Below, piece by piece: positions 9,085 through 20,357 of a stretch of DNA of 64,000 bases. The stretch comes from Mycobacteriales bacterium (GTDB lineage Bacteria; Actinomycetota; Actinomycetes; Mycobacteriales; CADCTP01). The DNA is taken from assembly GCA_035995165.1 (NCBI GenBank), contig DASYKU010000124.1, positions 84,094 through 148,093 on the forward strand. The letters are read 5' to 3'. The notes under the pieces were generated by a model. It worked only from the letters and a program-made list of their open reading frames with translations, did not search any database and was not told the DNA's origin. The position numbers and the translations under genes are program-made. The stretch's first letter is position 1, and every line of letters starts with the position of its first letter.

Positions 9085-10135
9085 GCCGATGACTAGAGGA
9101 CGAGCCCCAGCGGTCGAGGAGCCCGGTGTCCCCGGCGAACACGTCGCTGACCCGCAGCGTCCAGGTTCCGCCAGCGGCGAGGCGGCGGCGTTCACCGTCG
9201 CCACCACATCGAAGTTGGCCGCCCGGTCGTACGGCGCGAGCACCTTGATCCGATAGACCCGCCCGTCCGGCGCGACCAGGCCGGCGCCGAGATCACCCCG
9301 GTGCGAGTGCACGATCCGGACGGTGACCCGCAGCGCGCCCGGCGCCTTGCCGGTGCGCCCGGTGACCACGATCGAGGATTCGATGGTGCCCTGGTCCGGG
9401 ATCGGCACGTCGGTCTCGTCGAACGTCCCGCCGGTCGGCGGCACCGAGGTCGGCCCGCTGGTCGTGGGCGGCGCAGGGATCGTCGGCGGCGGCGGGTTCG
9501 AGTCGTGGACGGCCCCGGGTTCGGCGACGCACACGGCGGCTGCGGGATGCCCGGCGGCAGCGGGATGATCCGGCACCCAATCGGCGGCTGAGTGGTCGTC
9601 GGTGCCGGGGTGGGCGTGGTCGGAGCCGGCGTGGTCGGAGCGGGCGTGCTCGGCGCCGGCGGCCCGGGCGTCGTCAGGTCGCCGGTGAACAACAGTCTGT
9701 TCGGGGTGCCGACCGGGACGTCACCGAGCGCGCCCGTCGTCGCCGAGCCGATCAATGCCGCCTTGACCGTCGCCGCACTCGCGCCGGGATGCGTGCTCAG
9801 GTAGCGCGCGGCCGCTCCTGCGACGTGCGGGGCGGCCATCGAGGTGCCGCTGATGGTCTGGGTGTCGGTGTCGTTGCGGTCGTTGTCGGACGTGATCCCG
9901 TCACCGGGCGCGGTCAGCGCGACGCACCTGCCGAAGTTGGAGGAGTCCGTGAACTGGTCGTCCTGGGTGCTGGCACCGACCGCGATCCCGGTCGGGACCC
10001 GGGACGGCGAGGACCGACAGGCGTTCGCCGTGGCGTTGCGGGCCGCGATCGCGTACGTCACACCGCTGGAGATCGAGGTCTGGATCGCCTGGTCCAGCGC
10101 GGTCGACTCACCGGCGCCGGCCAGGCGCCGAACTG
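9085..10135 (-). pseudogene. Decayed subtilisin-like (S8) protease with P-domain
   Basis: Read on the minus strand, pieces of a secreted subtilase remain in three frames. The first frame has TALDQAIQTSISSGVTYAIAARN, the catalytic-serine motif GTSMAAPHVAGAAARYL and a Pro/Thr linker. After a shift near 9500, a proprotein-convertase P-domain continues in the second frame (VPIPDQGTIESSIVV, LVAPDGRVYRIKVLAPYD). After another shift near 9175 it ends in a third frame (GGTWTLRVSDVFAGDTGLLDRWG). The Asp/His part of the catalytic domain and the signal peptide are missing upstream of about 10135. The oxyanion-region AAGN has become AARN. A non-functional relic is therefore well supported. Confidence 0.88.
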
Positions 10136-10172
10136 AGTTGACCGCCGTCCGGCCGGCCGGTGGAATCCTGGC

Positions 10173-10952
10173 GTGACAGAGTCCGCGGAGCTCCCCGAGC
10201 ACGCCCAGCGCAACCGTCAGTACTGGGACGACATGGCCGACTCCTGGGTCGAGCCCGGCCGGCGGAACTGGGCGGCGACCGACCCGACCTGGGGCTCCTG
10301 GTCGATCCCCGAGTCCGAGCTGCGGCTGCTGCCCGAGGACCTGACCGGGCAGGACACCATCGAGCTCGGCTGCGGCACTGCGTACTTCTCGGCCTGGTTG
10401 GCCCGCCGGGGCGCCAACGCGGTCGGCATCGACAACTCGGCCGCCCAGCTCGCCACCGCCCGCGCCTTCCAGCAGGAGTTCGGGCTCGAGTTCCCCCTCG
10501 TCCATGGCAACGCCGAGCACGTCCCGTACCCGGACGCCTCCTTCGACCTCGCCCTCTCCGAGTACGGCGCGGCGATCTGGTGCGACCCGTACGAGTGGGT
10601 CCCGGAAGCCGCCCGGCTGCTGCGGCCCGGCGGCCGCCTGATCTTCCTCGGCAACCACACGCTGCTGCAGCTCTGCTCGCCGGACACAGCGGTGCCGGAG
10701 CCGGCGGCGGATCGGCTGGTCCGCGACTACTTCGGGCTGCACAGGATGGAGTGGATCTCCGACGACAGCGTCGAGTTCGCCCTGCCGTACGGCGAGTGGT
10801 TCCGGCTGCTGCGCGCCTGCGGGTTCGAGATCGAGGACTTCCTGGAGCTGCAGGCGCCCGTCGACGGCACCCGCGACTTCGACTACGTCACCGCGGCGTG
10901 GGCGAGGCGCTGGCCGTCCGAGCACGTCTTCAAGGCCGTCAAGCGGGGCTGA
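10173..10952 (+). CDS. Class I SAM-dependent methyltransferase
   Basis: A 259-residue protein. SAM-binding motif I is IELGCGTAYFSAWLARRG, followed by the acidic strand end VGIDNS and the motif IV-like YPDASFDLALSEYGAAIWC. An LLRPGGRLIFL post-motif is present. The substrate is unknown. Homologous actinobacterial proteins are annotated only as methyltransferases. The GTG start has a TGGAAT hexamer 6 nt upstream and no ribosome-binding site. The start lies about 40 bases from the truncated end of the protease relic, so the break probably marks an old rearrangement junction. Confidence 0.85.
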   Translation: MTESAELPEHAQRNRQYWDDMADSWVEPGRRNWAATDPTWGSWSIPESELRLLPEDLTGQDTIELGCGTAYFSAWLARRGANAVGIDNSAAQLATARAFQQEFGLEFPLVHGNAEHVPYPDASFDLALSEYGAAIWCDPYEWVPEAARLLRPGGRLIFLGNHTLLQLCSPDTAVPEPAADRLVRDYFGLHRMEWISDDSVEFALPYGEWFRLLRACGFEIEDFLELQAPVDGTRDFDYVTAAWARRWPSEHVFKAVKRG

Positions 10953-11036
10953 GTTCGGCGTACTCTTGGTGCTGACACCCCCGGTCCCTGTGGATCGGGG
11001 GATTACCGTGCTGCCCCCGGAAGGCTCGCCGCCGCC

Positions 11037-14000
11037 ATGACGCTGTCCGGACTGCTCGACGCGGTCCTGCCCGATCCCGCCCTCACCCGTGCCGTCTCCG
11101 CTGCGGGTGCCGCCTCGCTGGAGCTGACCGCTCCGGCCGCGCTGCGCCCGTTCGTCACCGCGGCGCTGGCCGCCGACCCCGCCGAGGGCGGTGCCGGCCG
11201 GCCGGTGTTCGCCGTCACGGCGACCGGCCGCGACGCCGAGGACCTGGTCGAAGCTCTGCGCTGCGTGCTGCCGGCCGACGAGGTCGTCGCCTACCCGTCC
11301 TGGGAGACCCTGCCGCACGAGCGGCTCTCGCCGCGGGCGGACACCGTCGGCCGCCGGCTGGCCGTGCTGCGCCGGCTGGCCCACCCGCGTACCGACGACC
11401 CGGCGACGGGACCGATCCGGGTGGTGGTCGCCTCGGTGCGTGCGCTGCTGCAGCCGCAGGTGCCGGGTCTTGGCGACCTGGAGCCGGTCAGCGCCCGCAC
11501 GGGCGACGTCGTCGACCTGGAGGACCTGGTCGAGCGGCTGGTCGGCGTCGGCTACACCCGCGTCGAGCTGGTCGAGAAGCGCGGCGAGTTCGCCGTCCGC
11601 GGCGGCATCCTGGACGTCTTCCCGCCGACCGAGGAGCACCCGGTCCGGGTCGAGTTCTGGGGCGACGACGTCGAGGAGGTCCGCTTCTTCAGCGTCGCGG
11701 ACCAGCGGTCGTCCGGTCCGGCCGAGCACGGTCTGTGGGCCTCGCCCTGCCGCGAGCTGCTGCTCACCCCGTCGGTCCGCGATCGCGCCAAGCAGCTGGC
11801 GACCGAGCACCCGGAGCTGGCCGAGATGCTGGACCGCATCGCCGACGGCAACGCCGTCGAGGGCATGGAGGCGCTCGCCCCGGTCCTCGTCGACGACCTG
11901 CGGCTGGTCCTGCACGATCTGCCGGCCGGAAGCCACGTCCTGGTCTTCGACCCCGAGCGGGTCCGCACCCGGGCCTCCGAGCTGGTCCGGACCTCCGCCG
12001 AGTTCCTCAACGCGTCCTGGGCCGCGGCCGCCGGCGGCGGCACCGCGCCCGTCGACCTCGGCGCGGCGGCGCTGCGCTCGGTCGAGCAGGCGCACGAGGA
12101 CGCCATCGCGCTCGGCATCCCGTGGTGGACGCTGAGCCCGTTCGCGGCCGACGCCTCGCTCGGCTCGACCGACGCGCTGGCCGTCGACGCTGCGCCGGCG
12201 GAGGAGTACCGCGGGGACACCGAGCGCGCCATCGCCGACGTCCGGCAGTGGGCCCGCGACGGCTGGCGGGTCGCGATGGTCTTCGACGGGCCGGGACCGG
12301 CCCAGCGGGCGGTCGAGCAGCTCGGCGCGGCCGAGGTCCCGGTGCGCGGAGTGCCGGCGCTGACCGACGTACCCGAGGCGGGCTTCGTCACCGTCTCCAC
12401 CGGCCGGTTGTCCGGCGGCTTCGTCGCGCCGGGGCTGCGGCTGGCGGTGCTCGGCCAGGCCGACATCACCGGCCAGCGCGGCCAGTCCACCAAGGACATG
12501 CAGCGGATGCCGTCGCGGCGCAAGCGCAACGCCGTCGATCCGCTCGCGCTGCGGGCCGGTGACCTCGTCGTGCACGAGCAGCACGGCGTCGGCCGGTACG
12601 TCGAGATGGTCCGCCGGACCGTCAACGGGGGCGAGCGCGAGTACCTCATCCTCGAGTACGCCCCCGCCCGCAAGGGCCAGCCCGGCGACCGGCTGTTCGT
12701 GCCGACCGACTCGCTCGACCTGCTCACCCGGTACGTCGGCGGCGAGGCGCCGACCGTCAACCGGCTCGGCGGCGCCGACTGGGCCAAGACCAAGGGCCGT
12801 GCCCGCAAGGCGGTCAAGGAGATCGCCGGCGAGCTGATCCGCCTCTACAGCGTGCGGATGGCGACCAAGGGCCACGCGTTCGGCGCGGACTCGCCCTGGC
12901 AGCGTGAGCTGGAGGACGCCTTCCCGTACGTGGAGACGCCCGACCAGCTGGGGGCGATCAACGAGGTCAAGCACGACATGGAGCAGACGGTCCCGATGGA
13001 CCGGGTGGTCTGCGGCGATGTCGGCTACGGCAAGACCGAGATCGCGGTCCGGGCGGCGTTCAAGGCGGCCCAGGAGGGCAAGCAGGTGGCGGTGCTGGTG
13101 CCGACCACGCTGCTGGCCCAGCAGCACTTCTCCACGTTCTCCGAGCGGATGGCGCAGTTCCCGGTCACTGTGCGGTCGCTGTCCCGGTTCGACAGCGCGA
13201 AGGAGACGCAGGCGACGCTGACCGGGCTGATCGAGGGCAGCGTCGACATCGTGATCGGCACCCACCGGCTGCTGCAGCCGACCACCCGGTTCAAGGACCT
13301 CGGGCTGGTGATCGTCGACGAGGAGCAGCGGTTCGGCGTCGAACACAAGGAGTACCTCAAGACGCTGCGGGCCTCGGTCGATGTGCTCTCGATGTCCGCC
13401 ACGCCGATCCCGCGGACGCTGGAGATGTCGCTGACCGGAATCCGGGAGATGTCCACGATCCTCACCCCGCCGGAGGAGCGGCACCCGGTCCTCACGTTCG
13501 TCGGCGCGTACGACGAGAAGCAGGTCGCCGCCGCGATCCGGCGCGAGCTGCTGCGCGAGGGCCAGGTGTTCTACGTGCACAACCGCGTCGACTCGATCGA
13601 GCGGGCCGCGGCTCGGCTGCGCGAGCTGGTCCCGGAGGCGCGGGTCTCCGTCGGGCACGGGCAGATGAGCGAGGACAACCTCGAGCGCGTCATGGTCGGC
13701 TTCTGGGAGAAGGACTTCGACGTCCTGGTCTGCACCACGATCGTCGAGTCCGGGCTGGACATCCCCAACGCGAACACGCTGATCGTCGAGCGGGCCGACC
13801 ACTTCGGCCTCTCCCAGCTGCACCAGCTGCGGGGCCGGGTCGGGCGGGGGCGCGAGCGCGCGTACGCCTACTTCCTCTTCCCGCCGGAGAAGCCGCTGAC
13901 GGAGACCGCGCTGGACCGGCTGCAGACGATCGCGGCCAACACCGAGCTCGGCGCGGGCATGCAGGTCGCGATGAAGGACCTGGAGATCCGCGGCGCGGGC

Positions 14001-14588
14001 AACCTGCTCGGCGGCGAGCAGTCCGGGCACATCGCCGGTGTCGGCTTCGACCTCTACGTGCGACTGGTCGGTGAGGCCGTCGCGGACTTCCGCGGCGACG
14101 CGCCAGCGGAGGAGGCGGCCGACGTCAAGGTTGACCTGCCGGTCGACGCGCACCTGCCGCACGACTACATCCCGGGCGAGCGGTTGCGGCTGGAGGCGTA
14201 CCGCGCGCTGGCGGCGGCGGAGTCCGACGAGGCCGTGGACGCGGTCCGGGACGAGCTCGCCGACCGCTACGGCCCGCTGCCGGAGCCGGTGGCGAGCCTG
14301 CTGCAGGTGGCGCGGTTCCGCGCGTTCGCCCGCCGGTACGGCGTGACCGAGGTGTCGTTGCAGGGCTCGGTGGTGCGCTTCTCCCCGCTGTCGGTGCGGG
14401 AGTCGCAGGAGATGCGGATGCACCGGCTCTACCCGCGCTCGGTCTGGAAGGCCTCGGTGGGCACCATCTCCGTGCCACGCCCGGGCAAGCCGGGGCAGCC
14501 GGTGCGGGACGTGCCGCTGCTGGAGTGGGCCCGGACGGTGCTGGTGGACGTGCTCGGCGAGCCGGCGGCGGTGCCTGCTCGGGCGTGA
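11037..14588 (+). CDS. mfd: Transcription-repair coupling factor Mfd
   Basis: A 1183-residue protein, normal length for Mfd. A UvrB-like N-terminal region ([23 protein letters not shown]) is followed by the RNA-polymerase interaction domain ([14 protein letters not shown], about residues 505-570). The translocase motor has Walker [14 protein letters not shown] box [26 protein letters not shown] and motif [21 protein letters not shown]-terminal D7 module completes it. Mfd displaces stalled RNA polymerase and recruits UvrA for strand-specific repair. The ATG at 11037 follows a ggaagg site. It heads the conserved actinobacterial block that leads to eno. Confidence 0.97.
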   Translation: MTLSGLLDAVLPDPALTRAVSAAGAASLELTAPAALRPFVTAALAADPAEGGAGRPVFAVTATGRDAEDLVEALRCVLPADEVVAYPSWETLPHERLSPRADTVGRRLAVLRRLAHPRTDDPATGPIRVVVASVRALLQPQVPGLGDLEPVSARTGDVVDLEDLVERLVGVGYTRVELVEKRGEFAVRGGILDVFPPTEEHPVRVEFWGDDVEEVRFFSVADQRSSGPAEHGLWASPCRELLLTPSVRDRAKQLATEHPELAEMLDRIADGNAVEGMEALAPVLVDDLRLVLHDLPAGSHVLVFDPERVRTRASELVRTSAEFLNASWAAAAGGGTAPVDLGAAALRSVEQAHEDAIALGIPWWTLSPFAADASLGSTDALAVDAAPAEEYRGDTERAIADVRQWARDGWRVAMVFDGPGPAQRAVEQLGAAEVPVRGVPALTDVPEAGFVTVSTGRLSGGFVAPGLRLAVLGQADITGQRGQSTKDMQRMPSRRKRNAVDPLALRAGDLVVHEQHGVGRYVEMVRRTVNGGEREYLILEYAPARKGQPGDRLFVPTDSLDLLTRYVGGEAPTVNRLGGADWAKTKGRARKAVKEIAGELIRLYSVRMATKGHAFGADSPWQRELEDAFPYVETPDQLGAINEVKHDMEQTVPMDRVVCGDVGYGKTEIAVRAAFKAAQEGKQVAVLVPTTLLAQQHFSTFSERMAQFPVTVRSLSRFDSAKETQATLTGLIEGSVDIVIGTHRLLQPTTRFKDLGLVIVDEEQRFGVEHKEYLKTLRASVDVLSMSATPIPRTLEMSLTGIREMSTILTPPEERHPVLTFVGAYDEKQVAAAIRRELLREGQVFYVHNRVDSIERAAARLRELVPEARVSVGHGQMSEDNLERVMVGFWEKDFDVLVCTTIVESGLDIPNANTLIVERADHFGLSQLHQLRGRVGRGRERAYAYFLFPPEKPLTETALDRLQTIAANTELGAGMQVAMKDLEIRGAGNLLGGEQSGHIAGVGFDLYVRLVGEAVADFRGDAPAEEAADVKVDLPVDAHLPHDYIPGERLRLEAYRALAAAESDEAVDAVRDELADRYGPLPEPVASLLQVARFRAFARRYGVTEVSLQGSVVRFSPLSVRESQEMRMHRLYPRSVWKASVGTISVPRPGKPGQPVRDVPLLEWARTVLVDVLGEPAAVPARA

Positions 14589-14597
14589 CCGCCCGAG
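14578..14597 (+). terminator. Short GC hairpin across the mfd stop codon
   Basis: An 8-bp perfect stem CTCGGGCG/CGCCCGAG with a 4-base loop that includes the mfd stop codon. It has no U-tract, so it may only weakly attenuate. Confidence 0.35.
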
Positions 14598-14626
14598 TGT
14601 CCGCTCGCCGTACCCGTCGGTGGGTT

Positions 14627-14652
14627 CCACAGGCCCGCGTGAGAGCCTGTGG
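14627..14652 (+). promoter_or_regulatory. Hairpin enclosing the start codon of the SurA-like gene
   Basis: A perfect 8-bp stem CCACAGGC/GCCTGTGG with a 10-base loop. Its 3' arm covers the GTG at 14649, so it could occlude initiation there, or it favours the in-frame GTG at 14655. Confidence 0.4.
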
Positions 14653-15842
14653 GCGTGACCGACGCCGCCGTCTCGCGCCCGTCCGCGCGCGTCTCCGCCG
14701 CCCGACCGTTCGCCACGACCTCGCCGGGTCACCGGCGCCGGCGCCGGCTGGCCGCCGCGGCAGCGCTCTCCGCGGCCGCGGCGCTGCTGCTGTCCGCGTG
14801 CGGCGACTCGCGACCGGGCACGGCCGCGGTGGTCGGTGCCCAGCGGATCACCGATGGTGATCTCCAGAACCTCGTCACCGAGTCCCTGGACGCGCCCGGC
14901 GTGCGGGCCGCGCTGCCGGCCAGCGACTACAAGGGCGACATCGGCGCCTACCGCCGCGCGGTGCTCAACGTCGAGGTCGAGCGGCTGCTCGCGGAGAGCG
15001 GCGCCCAGAAGCTGGGCATCGCGGTCGACGAGAACGCGGTCGACTCGCGCTACAAGTTCTTCGAGGACCAGTCCGGCGGCTCGAGCTCCTTCGCCTCCCA
15101 GCTCGCGACCCGGCTCGCGGTCTCGCCGTCGCTCTACCGGCAGCTGGTCCGGACCGAGGTCATCGAGTCGGAGATCGGTTACACCCAGGGCGGCGTCGCC
15201 CGCCCCACCGCCGCGCAGCTGCAGGCGCTCTACGCGCAGTACCTGCCGACCGCGGTCAGCGCGACCCTGAGCCTCATCCAGGTTCCGGACCAGGCGACGG
15301 CGAATGCGGCCGCGACCGCGATCCGCCGCGCGCCGGACACCTTCGCGGCCGTGGCCGCCCAGTTCGCCGGCTCGGGTTCGCAGACCGCGCCGGACGCGCA
15401 GAAGTACGTGCTGAGCCGGCTGCCGGCGGACCTCGCGGCCCGGCTGGAGAAGACCCCGAAGAACACGATCTTCCCGTACGCGCTGGCCAACGGGGACGCC
15501 AAGGCGTACTTCGTGATCCGCTTCGGGAGTATCGACACCCCGTCGCTGGAGGACGCCCGCCCGCAGCTGGAGGCGCAGACGCTCCAGCAGGCGGCGGCCG
15601 CGGGCCAGAAGTACCTGCAGCAGGTGGCCAAGGACCAGGGCGTCACCGTGAACCCGCGTTACGGCAGCTGGCAGGCCGGTCAGCTCGCGATCACCGACTT
15701 CGTCAACCCGGTGATCAAGCCGACCCCGTCGCCCGCCGCATCGTCCGCCCCGGTGCTGCCCGACGGCGGCACGGGTGACGGCACGACCGGCGGCTCGGGT
15801 GCCACCGACGGCAGCCAGCCCGCCCCGACTCCGACGCCCTGA
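14649..15842 (+). CDS. SurA/PpiC-like peptidyl-prolyl isomerase-type lipoprotein
   Basis: A 397-residue exported lipoprotein. An Arg-rich stretch (RRRRR) precedes a hydrophobic run ending in lipobox LLLSAC, so Cys about 52 would be lipidated. The N-terminal half resembles the SurA/trigger-factor chaperone fold (helical, RRAVLNVEVERLLAESGAQ). A divergent parvulin-like segment sits near residues 210-300. The C-terminus is a Pro/Thr/Gly-rich tail. The position between mfd and mazG is conserved in actinobacteria. Role is inferred as folding of exported proteins. The start may be GTG 14649 or GTG 14655. Confidence 0.8.
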   Translation: MGVTDAAVSRPSARVSAARPFATTSPGHRRRRRLAAAAALSAAAALLLSACGDSRPGTAAVVGAQRITDGDLQNLVTESLDAPGVRAALPASDYKGDIGAYRRAVLNVEVERLLAESGAQKLGIAVDENAVDSRYKFFEDQSGGSSSFASQLATRLAVSPSLYRQLVRTEVIESEIGYTQGGVARPTAAQLQALYAQYLPTAVSATLSLIQVPDQATANAAATAIRRAPDTFAAVAAQFAGSGSQTAPDAQKYVLSRLPADLAARLEKTPKNTIFPYALANGDAKAYFVIRFGSIDTPSLEDARPQLEAQTLQQAAAAGQKYLQQVAKDQGVTVNPRYGSWQAGQLAITDFVNPVIKPTPSPAASSAPVLPDGGTGDGTTGGSGATDGSQPAPTPTP

Positions 15843-15851
15843 CCTCGGGAC

Positions 15852-15873
15852 GCCCGGCGGCCGTCCGCCGGGC
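15852..15873 (+). terminator. GC hairpin between lipoprotein gene and mazG
   Basis: A perfect 9-bp stem GCCCGGCGG/CCGCCGGGC with a 4-base loop in the 42-base gap between the two genes. It could be a weak terminator upstream of the mazG promoter. Confidence 0.5.
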
Positions 15874-15880
15874 CGGCCCG

Positions 15881-15886
15881 TACCGT
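15881..15886 (+). promoter_or_regulatory. -10 hexamer TACCGT for mazG
   Basis: TACCGT ends 7 nt before the GTG at 15894, and no ribosome-binding site is present. This supports a leaderless start at 15894 rather than the in-frame GTG at 15885, which overlaps the hexamer. Confidence 0.5.
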
Positions 15887-15893
15887 GGGGGCC

Positions 15894-16850
15894 GTGGACC
15901 GGCTGCTCATCGTCACGTCGTCGCCGCGGCTGCCCGCCGGGGTCCTGTCCTGGCCGGCCTGGGAGGCGCTGCGGTCCGGACCGGTCCGCGCGCTCGACCC
16001 GGAGACGGCCCAGGCGCGCGCCGTCCGGGCGGCCGGGATCGACGTGCTCGCGGCGCCCGGCGCGGCCGCCGTCCGGGAGTTGGCCCGGGGCGGCCGGACC
16101 GCGGTCTGGCTCGCCGGGCCGGGCGGTGACCCGGACGTCGTCGCGGCGCTGAGCGAGCTTGCGGCCACCGACGACGGCGTCGAGGTCGAGGTCGTCACCG
16201 GTTCCTGGGACCCACCGGGCGCCCGGCTGCTCGACGTGGTCGCGGTGATGGACCGGCTGCGCTCGCCGGGCGGCTGTCCCTGGGACGCCGAGCAGACCCA
16301 CCAGACGCTCGCGCCGTACCTGCTGGAGGAGTCGTACGAACTGCTCGAGGCGATCGAGGAGGACGACGTCACGCACCTGCGCGAGGAACTGGGCGACGTC
16401 CTGCTGCAGGTCGCCTTCCACGCCCGGCTGGCCGAGGAGCGGCCGGACGGGGAGCGCTGGTCGATCGACGAGGTGGCCGCGGACCTGGTGGCCAAGCTGA
16501 TCCGCCGACACCCGCACGTCTTCGCCGACCGGGTCGTCGGCGGCGTGGCCGAGGTGGCGGCGAACTGGGACGAGATCAAGGCGGCGGAGAAGCGGCGCGA
16601 GTCGGTCACCGACGGCGTGCCGCTCGGGCAGCCGGCCCTGGCGCTGGCGGCGAAGCTGCAGCGGCGGGCGGCCAAGGCCGGTCTGGACGTGGCCGCGCCC
16701 GGCGACGGCCTCGGCGCCCGGCTCTTCGCGATAGTCGGCGAGGCGGTCGACGCGGACGTGGACCCGGAGGCGGCACTGCGCGCCACCGCTCGCACGTACC
16801 GTTCCGCGTTGCGCGCGGCCGAGGGCGCTTCGGCCGACGGCACCGACTAG
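15894..16850 (+). CDS. mazG: Nucleoside triphosphate pyrophosphohydrolase MazG
   Basis: A 318-residue protein. The MazG domain starts near residue 110 with LRSPGGCPWDAEQTHQTL, then the metal-binding EESYELLEAIEEDD and REELGDVLLQVAFHARLAEE helices (the EExxE...ExxD pattern). It hydrolyses NTPs to NMP plus pyrophosphate and cleans the nucleotide pool. The N-terminal about 100 residues are the divergent region usual in actinobacterial MazG. GTG 15894 is preferred because of the -10 hexamer spacing; GTG 15885 would add three residues. Confidence 0.93.
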   Translation: MDRLLIVTSSPRLPAGVLSWPAWEALRSGPVRALDPETAQARAVRAAGIDVLAAPGAAAVRELARGGRTAVWLAGPGGDPDVVAALSELAATDDGVEVEVVTGSWDPPGARLLDVVAVMDRLRSPGGCPWDAEQTHQTLAPYLLEESYELLEAIEEDDVTHLREELGDVLLQVAFHARLAEERPDGERWSIDEVAADLVAKLIRRHPHVFADRVVGGVAEVAANWDEIKAAEKRRESVTDGVPLGQPALALAAKLQRRAAKAGLDVAAPGDGLGARLFAIVGEAVDADVDPEAALRATARTYRSALRAAEGASADGTD

Positions 16851-16861
16851 GCCGCCGGGTC

Positions 16862-17827
16862 TCACGTCGGATCCGATCCCCGGACGGTCGGAACCCAGAA
16901 CAGCGCCGCCCCGGCCAGCACGGTGGCCAGGACGAAGCTGACCCGCCCGCCGTCGTCCACGTATGCCCAGAGGATGCCCAGGATCGGCGCGGCCACGAGC
17001 AGGCCGGCGTCGGCCCGGAACTGCCGGCTGAGCGGGACATCGGTGCCGACCACCCGGTCGGTGCTCTCCGGGTCGATCCCCTCGCGGTCGATCTCGCCCC
17101 GGGGCGCCGCCGGCCGCCGGCGACCGGCCTGCCAGACGTGCGTGCCGTCGATGTCGAAGGTCAGCATCCGGTCCCGGGCGGGGCGGCCGTGCACCAGTGC
17201 GGTCTCGCCGGACTCGAGCGTCTCCAGCACCGGGTCCCAGTGCACCGAGACCCACCAGGTCCGCCCGCCCTCCTCCACCTGCAGCCAGGCCCTGCGGGTG
17301 ATCCCGAAGCGCGACCGGGCGTAGGTCACCGGCATCATCGTGGCCGGTCGCCGCTCGGCCGCCCGCCGGCGGACGACGTGCACCACGCTGGCGAGGATCA
17401 CCCCGGCGGTGAGCAGCGCGGACAGCAGGATGCCGAAGGTGAGATCGGCCAGTTGCGCCGTGGTCTCGTCGCCGTTGACGAACACCCGGGCGGTGTCGGC
17501 GGGGTCGTATCGCACGGTCACCTGGGTGCCGACGGCCGCCGCGGACGGCCGCTCGGCGCGCACGGTCGACGTGTGCCGCGCGCCGGTGCCGTCGGTCCAG
17601 GTCACCTCCAGCTGCTTGCGGTCGTCGCCGAGGCCGGTGGCCGCGATGGACCCGGCCGTCTGCGCCGTGGCGGCGCGGACCGGCGCCGAGTCGTGGGCGA
17701 GGCGCACCGCCAGCACGACGATCACGACCGGTCCGACCACCAGCAGGGGCAGCAGACCGAAGATCACATGCCTGACGGGCCGGCGATGCCAGAGGGCGTT
17801 CACGGGCCGGACTATGCAGGCGTTCAT
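16862..17827 (-). CDS. DUF3592-like membrane protein
   Basis: A 321-residue protein with four hydrophobic segments: one near the N-terminus (HVIFGLLPLLVVGPVVIVV), one mid-protein (about residues 125-150) and two near the C-terminus. Between the first two lies an extracytosolic beta segment (VTWTDGTGARHTSTV, VTVRYDPADTARVF) typical of DUF3592 proteins. The ATG at 17827 is taken as the start. The gene is inserted antisense in the otherwise co-oriented mazG-eno block. Function unknown. Confidence 0.65.
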   Translation of the reverse strand: MNACIVRPVNALWHRRPVRHVIFGLLPLLVVGPVVIVVLAVRLAHDSAPVRAATAQTAGSIAATGLGDDRKQLEVTWTDGTGARHTSTVRAERPSAAAVGTQVTVRYDPADTARVFVNGDETTAQLADLTFGILLSALLTAGVILASVVHVVRRRAAERRPATMMPVTYARSRFGITRRAWLQVEEGGRTWWVSVHWDPVLETLESGETALVHGRPARDRMLTFDIDGTHVWQAGRRRPAAPRGEIDREGIDPESTDRVVGTDVPLSRQFRADAGLLVAAPILGILWAYVDDGGRVSFVLATVLAGAALFWVPTVRGSDPT

Positions 17828-17844
17828 GACCTTGCCGCAAACAG

Positions 17845-17883
17845 TTGTCCACAAGCGGCACGCTCGTCCACAGATTGTCCGCG
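17845..17883 (+). promoter_or_regulatory. Cluster of three DnaA-box-like 9-mers
   Basis: TTGTCCACA (17845-17853) is a consensus-type actinobacterial DnaA box. TCGTCCACA (17864-17872) differs at one base and TTGTCCGCG (17875-17883) at two. All three are in the same orientation, within 39 bases, upstream of eno. Confidence 0.4.
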
Positions 17884-17902
17884 TCCCGGGATCCGCCGTT
17901 GA

Positions 17903-19248
<1,346 letters not shown>

Positions 19249-19249
<1 letters not shown>

Positions 19250-19812
19250 TGTCTCGTCGAGCGGCCGGCCGGCCCGGAGGCCCGGCGCGGAGCGGGCCCG
19301 GCGCGAGCCGTGGTTCGCGCCCGGCGCCGGCCGCCCGGCGCGGCTCGACGAGACCGGCCCGGCGCCGGTCGCCGTCGTCCACTTCGGACAGTGCCGGGGT
19401 TGAGCTGCCGGCGCCGGTGCGGCGGGCGCCGGGTGGGCTCACCGGACGGGCCGCCGTGCTCGGCCTCGTGGTCTGCGCGCTCGTGCTCAGCCTCGCGTAC
19501 CCGGCCAAGGAATTCCTCGCGCAGCGCGGAGAGATCGGCCGGTTGCAGGACCAGCAGCGCCAGGCCCAGGTCCGGGTGACCGCGCTGGAGGAACGCAAGC
19601 GGCAGCTCGCGGACCCGGCGTACGTGCGGGCGCAGGCTCGGGCCCGGCTGCACTACGTGCTGCCCGGCGAGACGGTCTACGTCGTGGTGCCGCCGTCCGG
19701 ATCCGGCGCCGCCGGCAGCGCCAAGCCCGATGTGCCCGAGGTTGCTCAGGACGGGTCCTGGTACGGGCGGCTGTGGGGGACCGTCCGCACCGCGGACGGG
19801 TCCGCACCATGA
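19249..19812 (+). CDS. Septum formation initiator (DivIC/FtsB family)
   Basis: A 187-residue protein. A long basic, Pro/Arg-rich cytosolic N-terminus (residues about 1-65) is followed by one transmembrane helix (AAVLGLVVCALVLSLAYPAK). A coiled coil comes next (EIGRLQDQQRQAQVRVTALEERKRQL), then the conserved DPAYVRAQARARLHYVLPGE. This is the DivIC/FtsB layout; these proteins form the FtsQLB-type complex at the division septum. It is translationally coupled to eno by a 1-base TGATG overlap. The gene order eno-divIC-DUF501-ppx is conserved in actinobacteria. Confidence 0.92.
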
Positions 19813-20357
19813 CCGCCGACCCGTCCGGCGCGACCACCGCAGACGGGTCGGCGCCGGCACAGAGCGCCGTGAGCGAGCGGGATCGGGCGGTGGTGGCGGC
19901 GCAGCTGGGCCGTCCGCCGCGGGCGATGCGGGCCATCGCCCACCGGTGCCCGTGCGGACTGCCGGACGTGGTGGAGACCTCGCCGCGGCTGCCGGACGGC
20001 ACACCATTTCCGACGCTCTACTACCTCACCTGTCCCAAGGCCAGCGCGGCCGTCGGCCGGTTGGAGGCGGCGGGGGTCATGCGGGAGATGGCCGACCGGG
20101 TGCGGACCGATCCGGGGCTGGCGGAGGGATACCGGGCCGCGCACGAGGCGTACGTGGCGCGGCGAGGCGAGCTCGGCGACGTGCCGGAGATCGCCGGGGT
20201 CAGCGCCGGTGGCATGCCGACCCGGGTGAAGTGCCTGCACGCGTTGCTGGGCCACGCACTCGCCGCCGGGCCGGGCGTCAACCCGCTCGGGGACGAGGTC
20301 CGGGCGGCGGTCGGGGAGTGGTGGTCGGCCGGGCCGTGCGTCGAGGAGCCGGCATGA
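19809..20357 (+). CDS. DUF501 domain protein
   Basis: A 182-residue protein with the DUF501 hallmark features: the Cys-containing RCPCGLPDVVETSPRLPDG, FPTLYYLTCP, and VKCLHALLGHALAAGPGVNPLG near the C-terminus. It is strongly conserved next to divIC and Ppx/GppA in actinobacteria, but has no established biochemical role. The ATG overlaps the preceding stop by ATGA, and its own stop overlaps the next start, so the three genes are translationally coupled. Confidence 0.92.
   Translation: MTADPSGATTADGSAPAQSAVSERDRAVVAAQLGRPPRAMRAIAHRCPCGLPDVVETSPRLPDGTPFPTLYYLTCPKASAAVGRLEAAGVMREMADRVRTDPGLAEGYRAAHEAYVARRGELGDVPEIAGVSAGGMPTRVKCLHALLGHALAAGPGVNPLGDEVRAAVGEWWSAGPCVEEPA

Noticed and set aside
10974..11002. 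CCCCCG/CGGGGG hairpin upstream of mfd as a riboswitch
   Set aside because: Only a 6-bp stem with a 12-base loop and no conserved riboswitch core. It is at most a weak structure.
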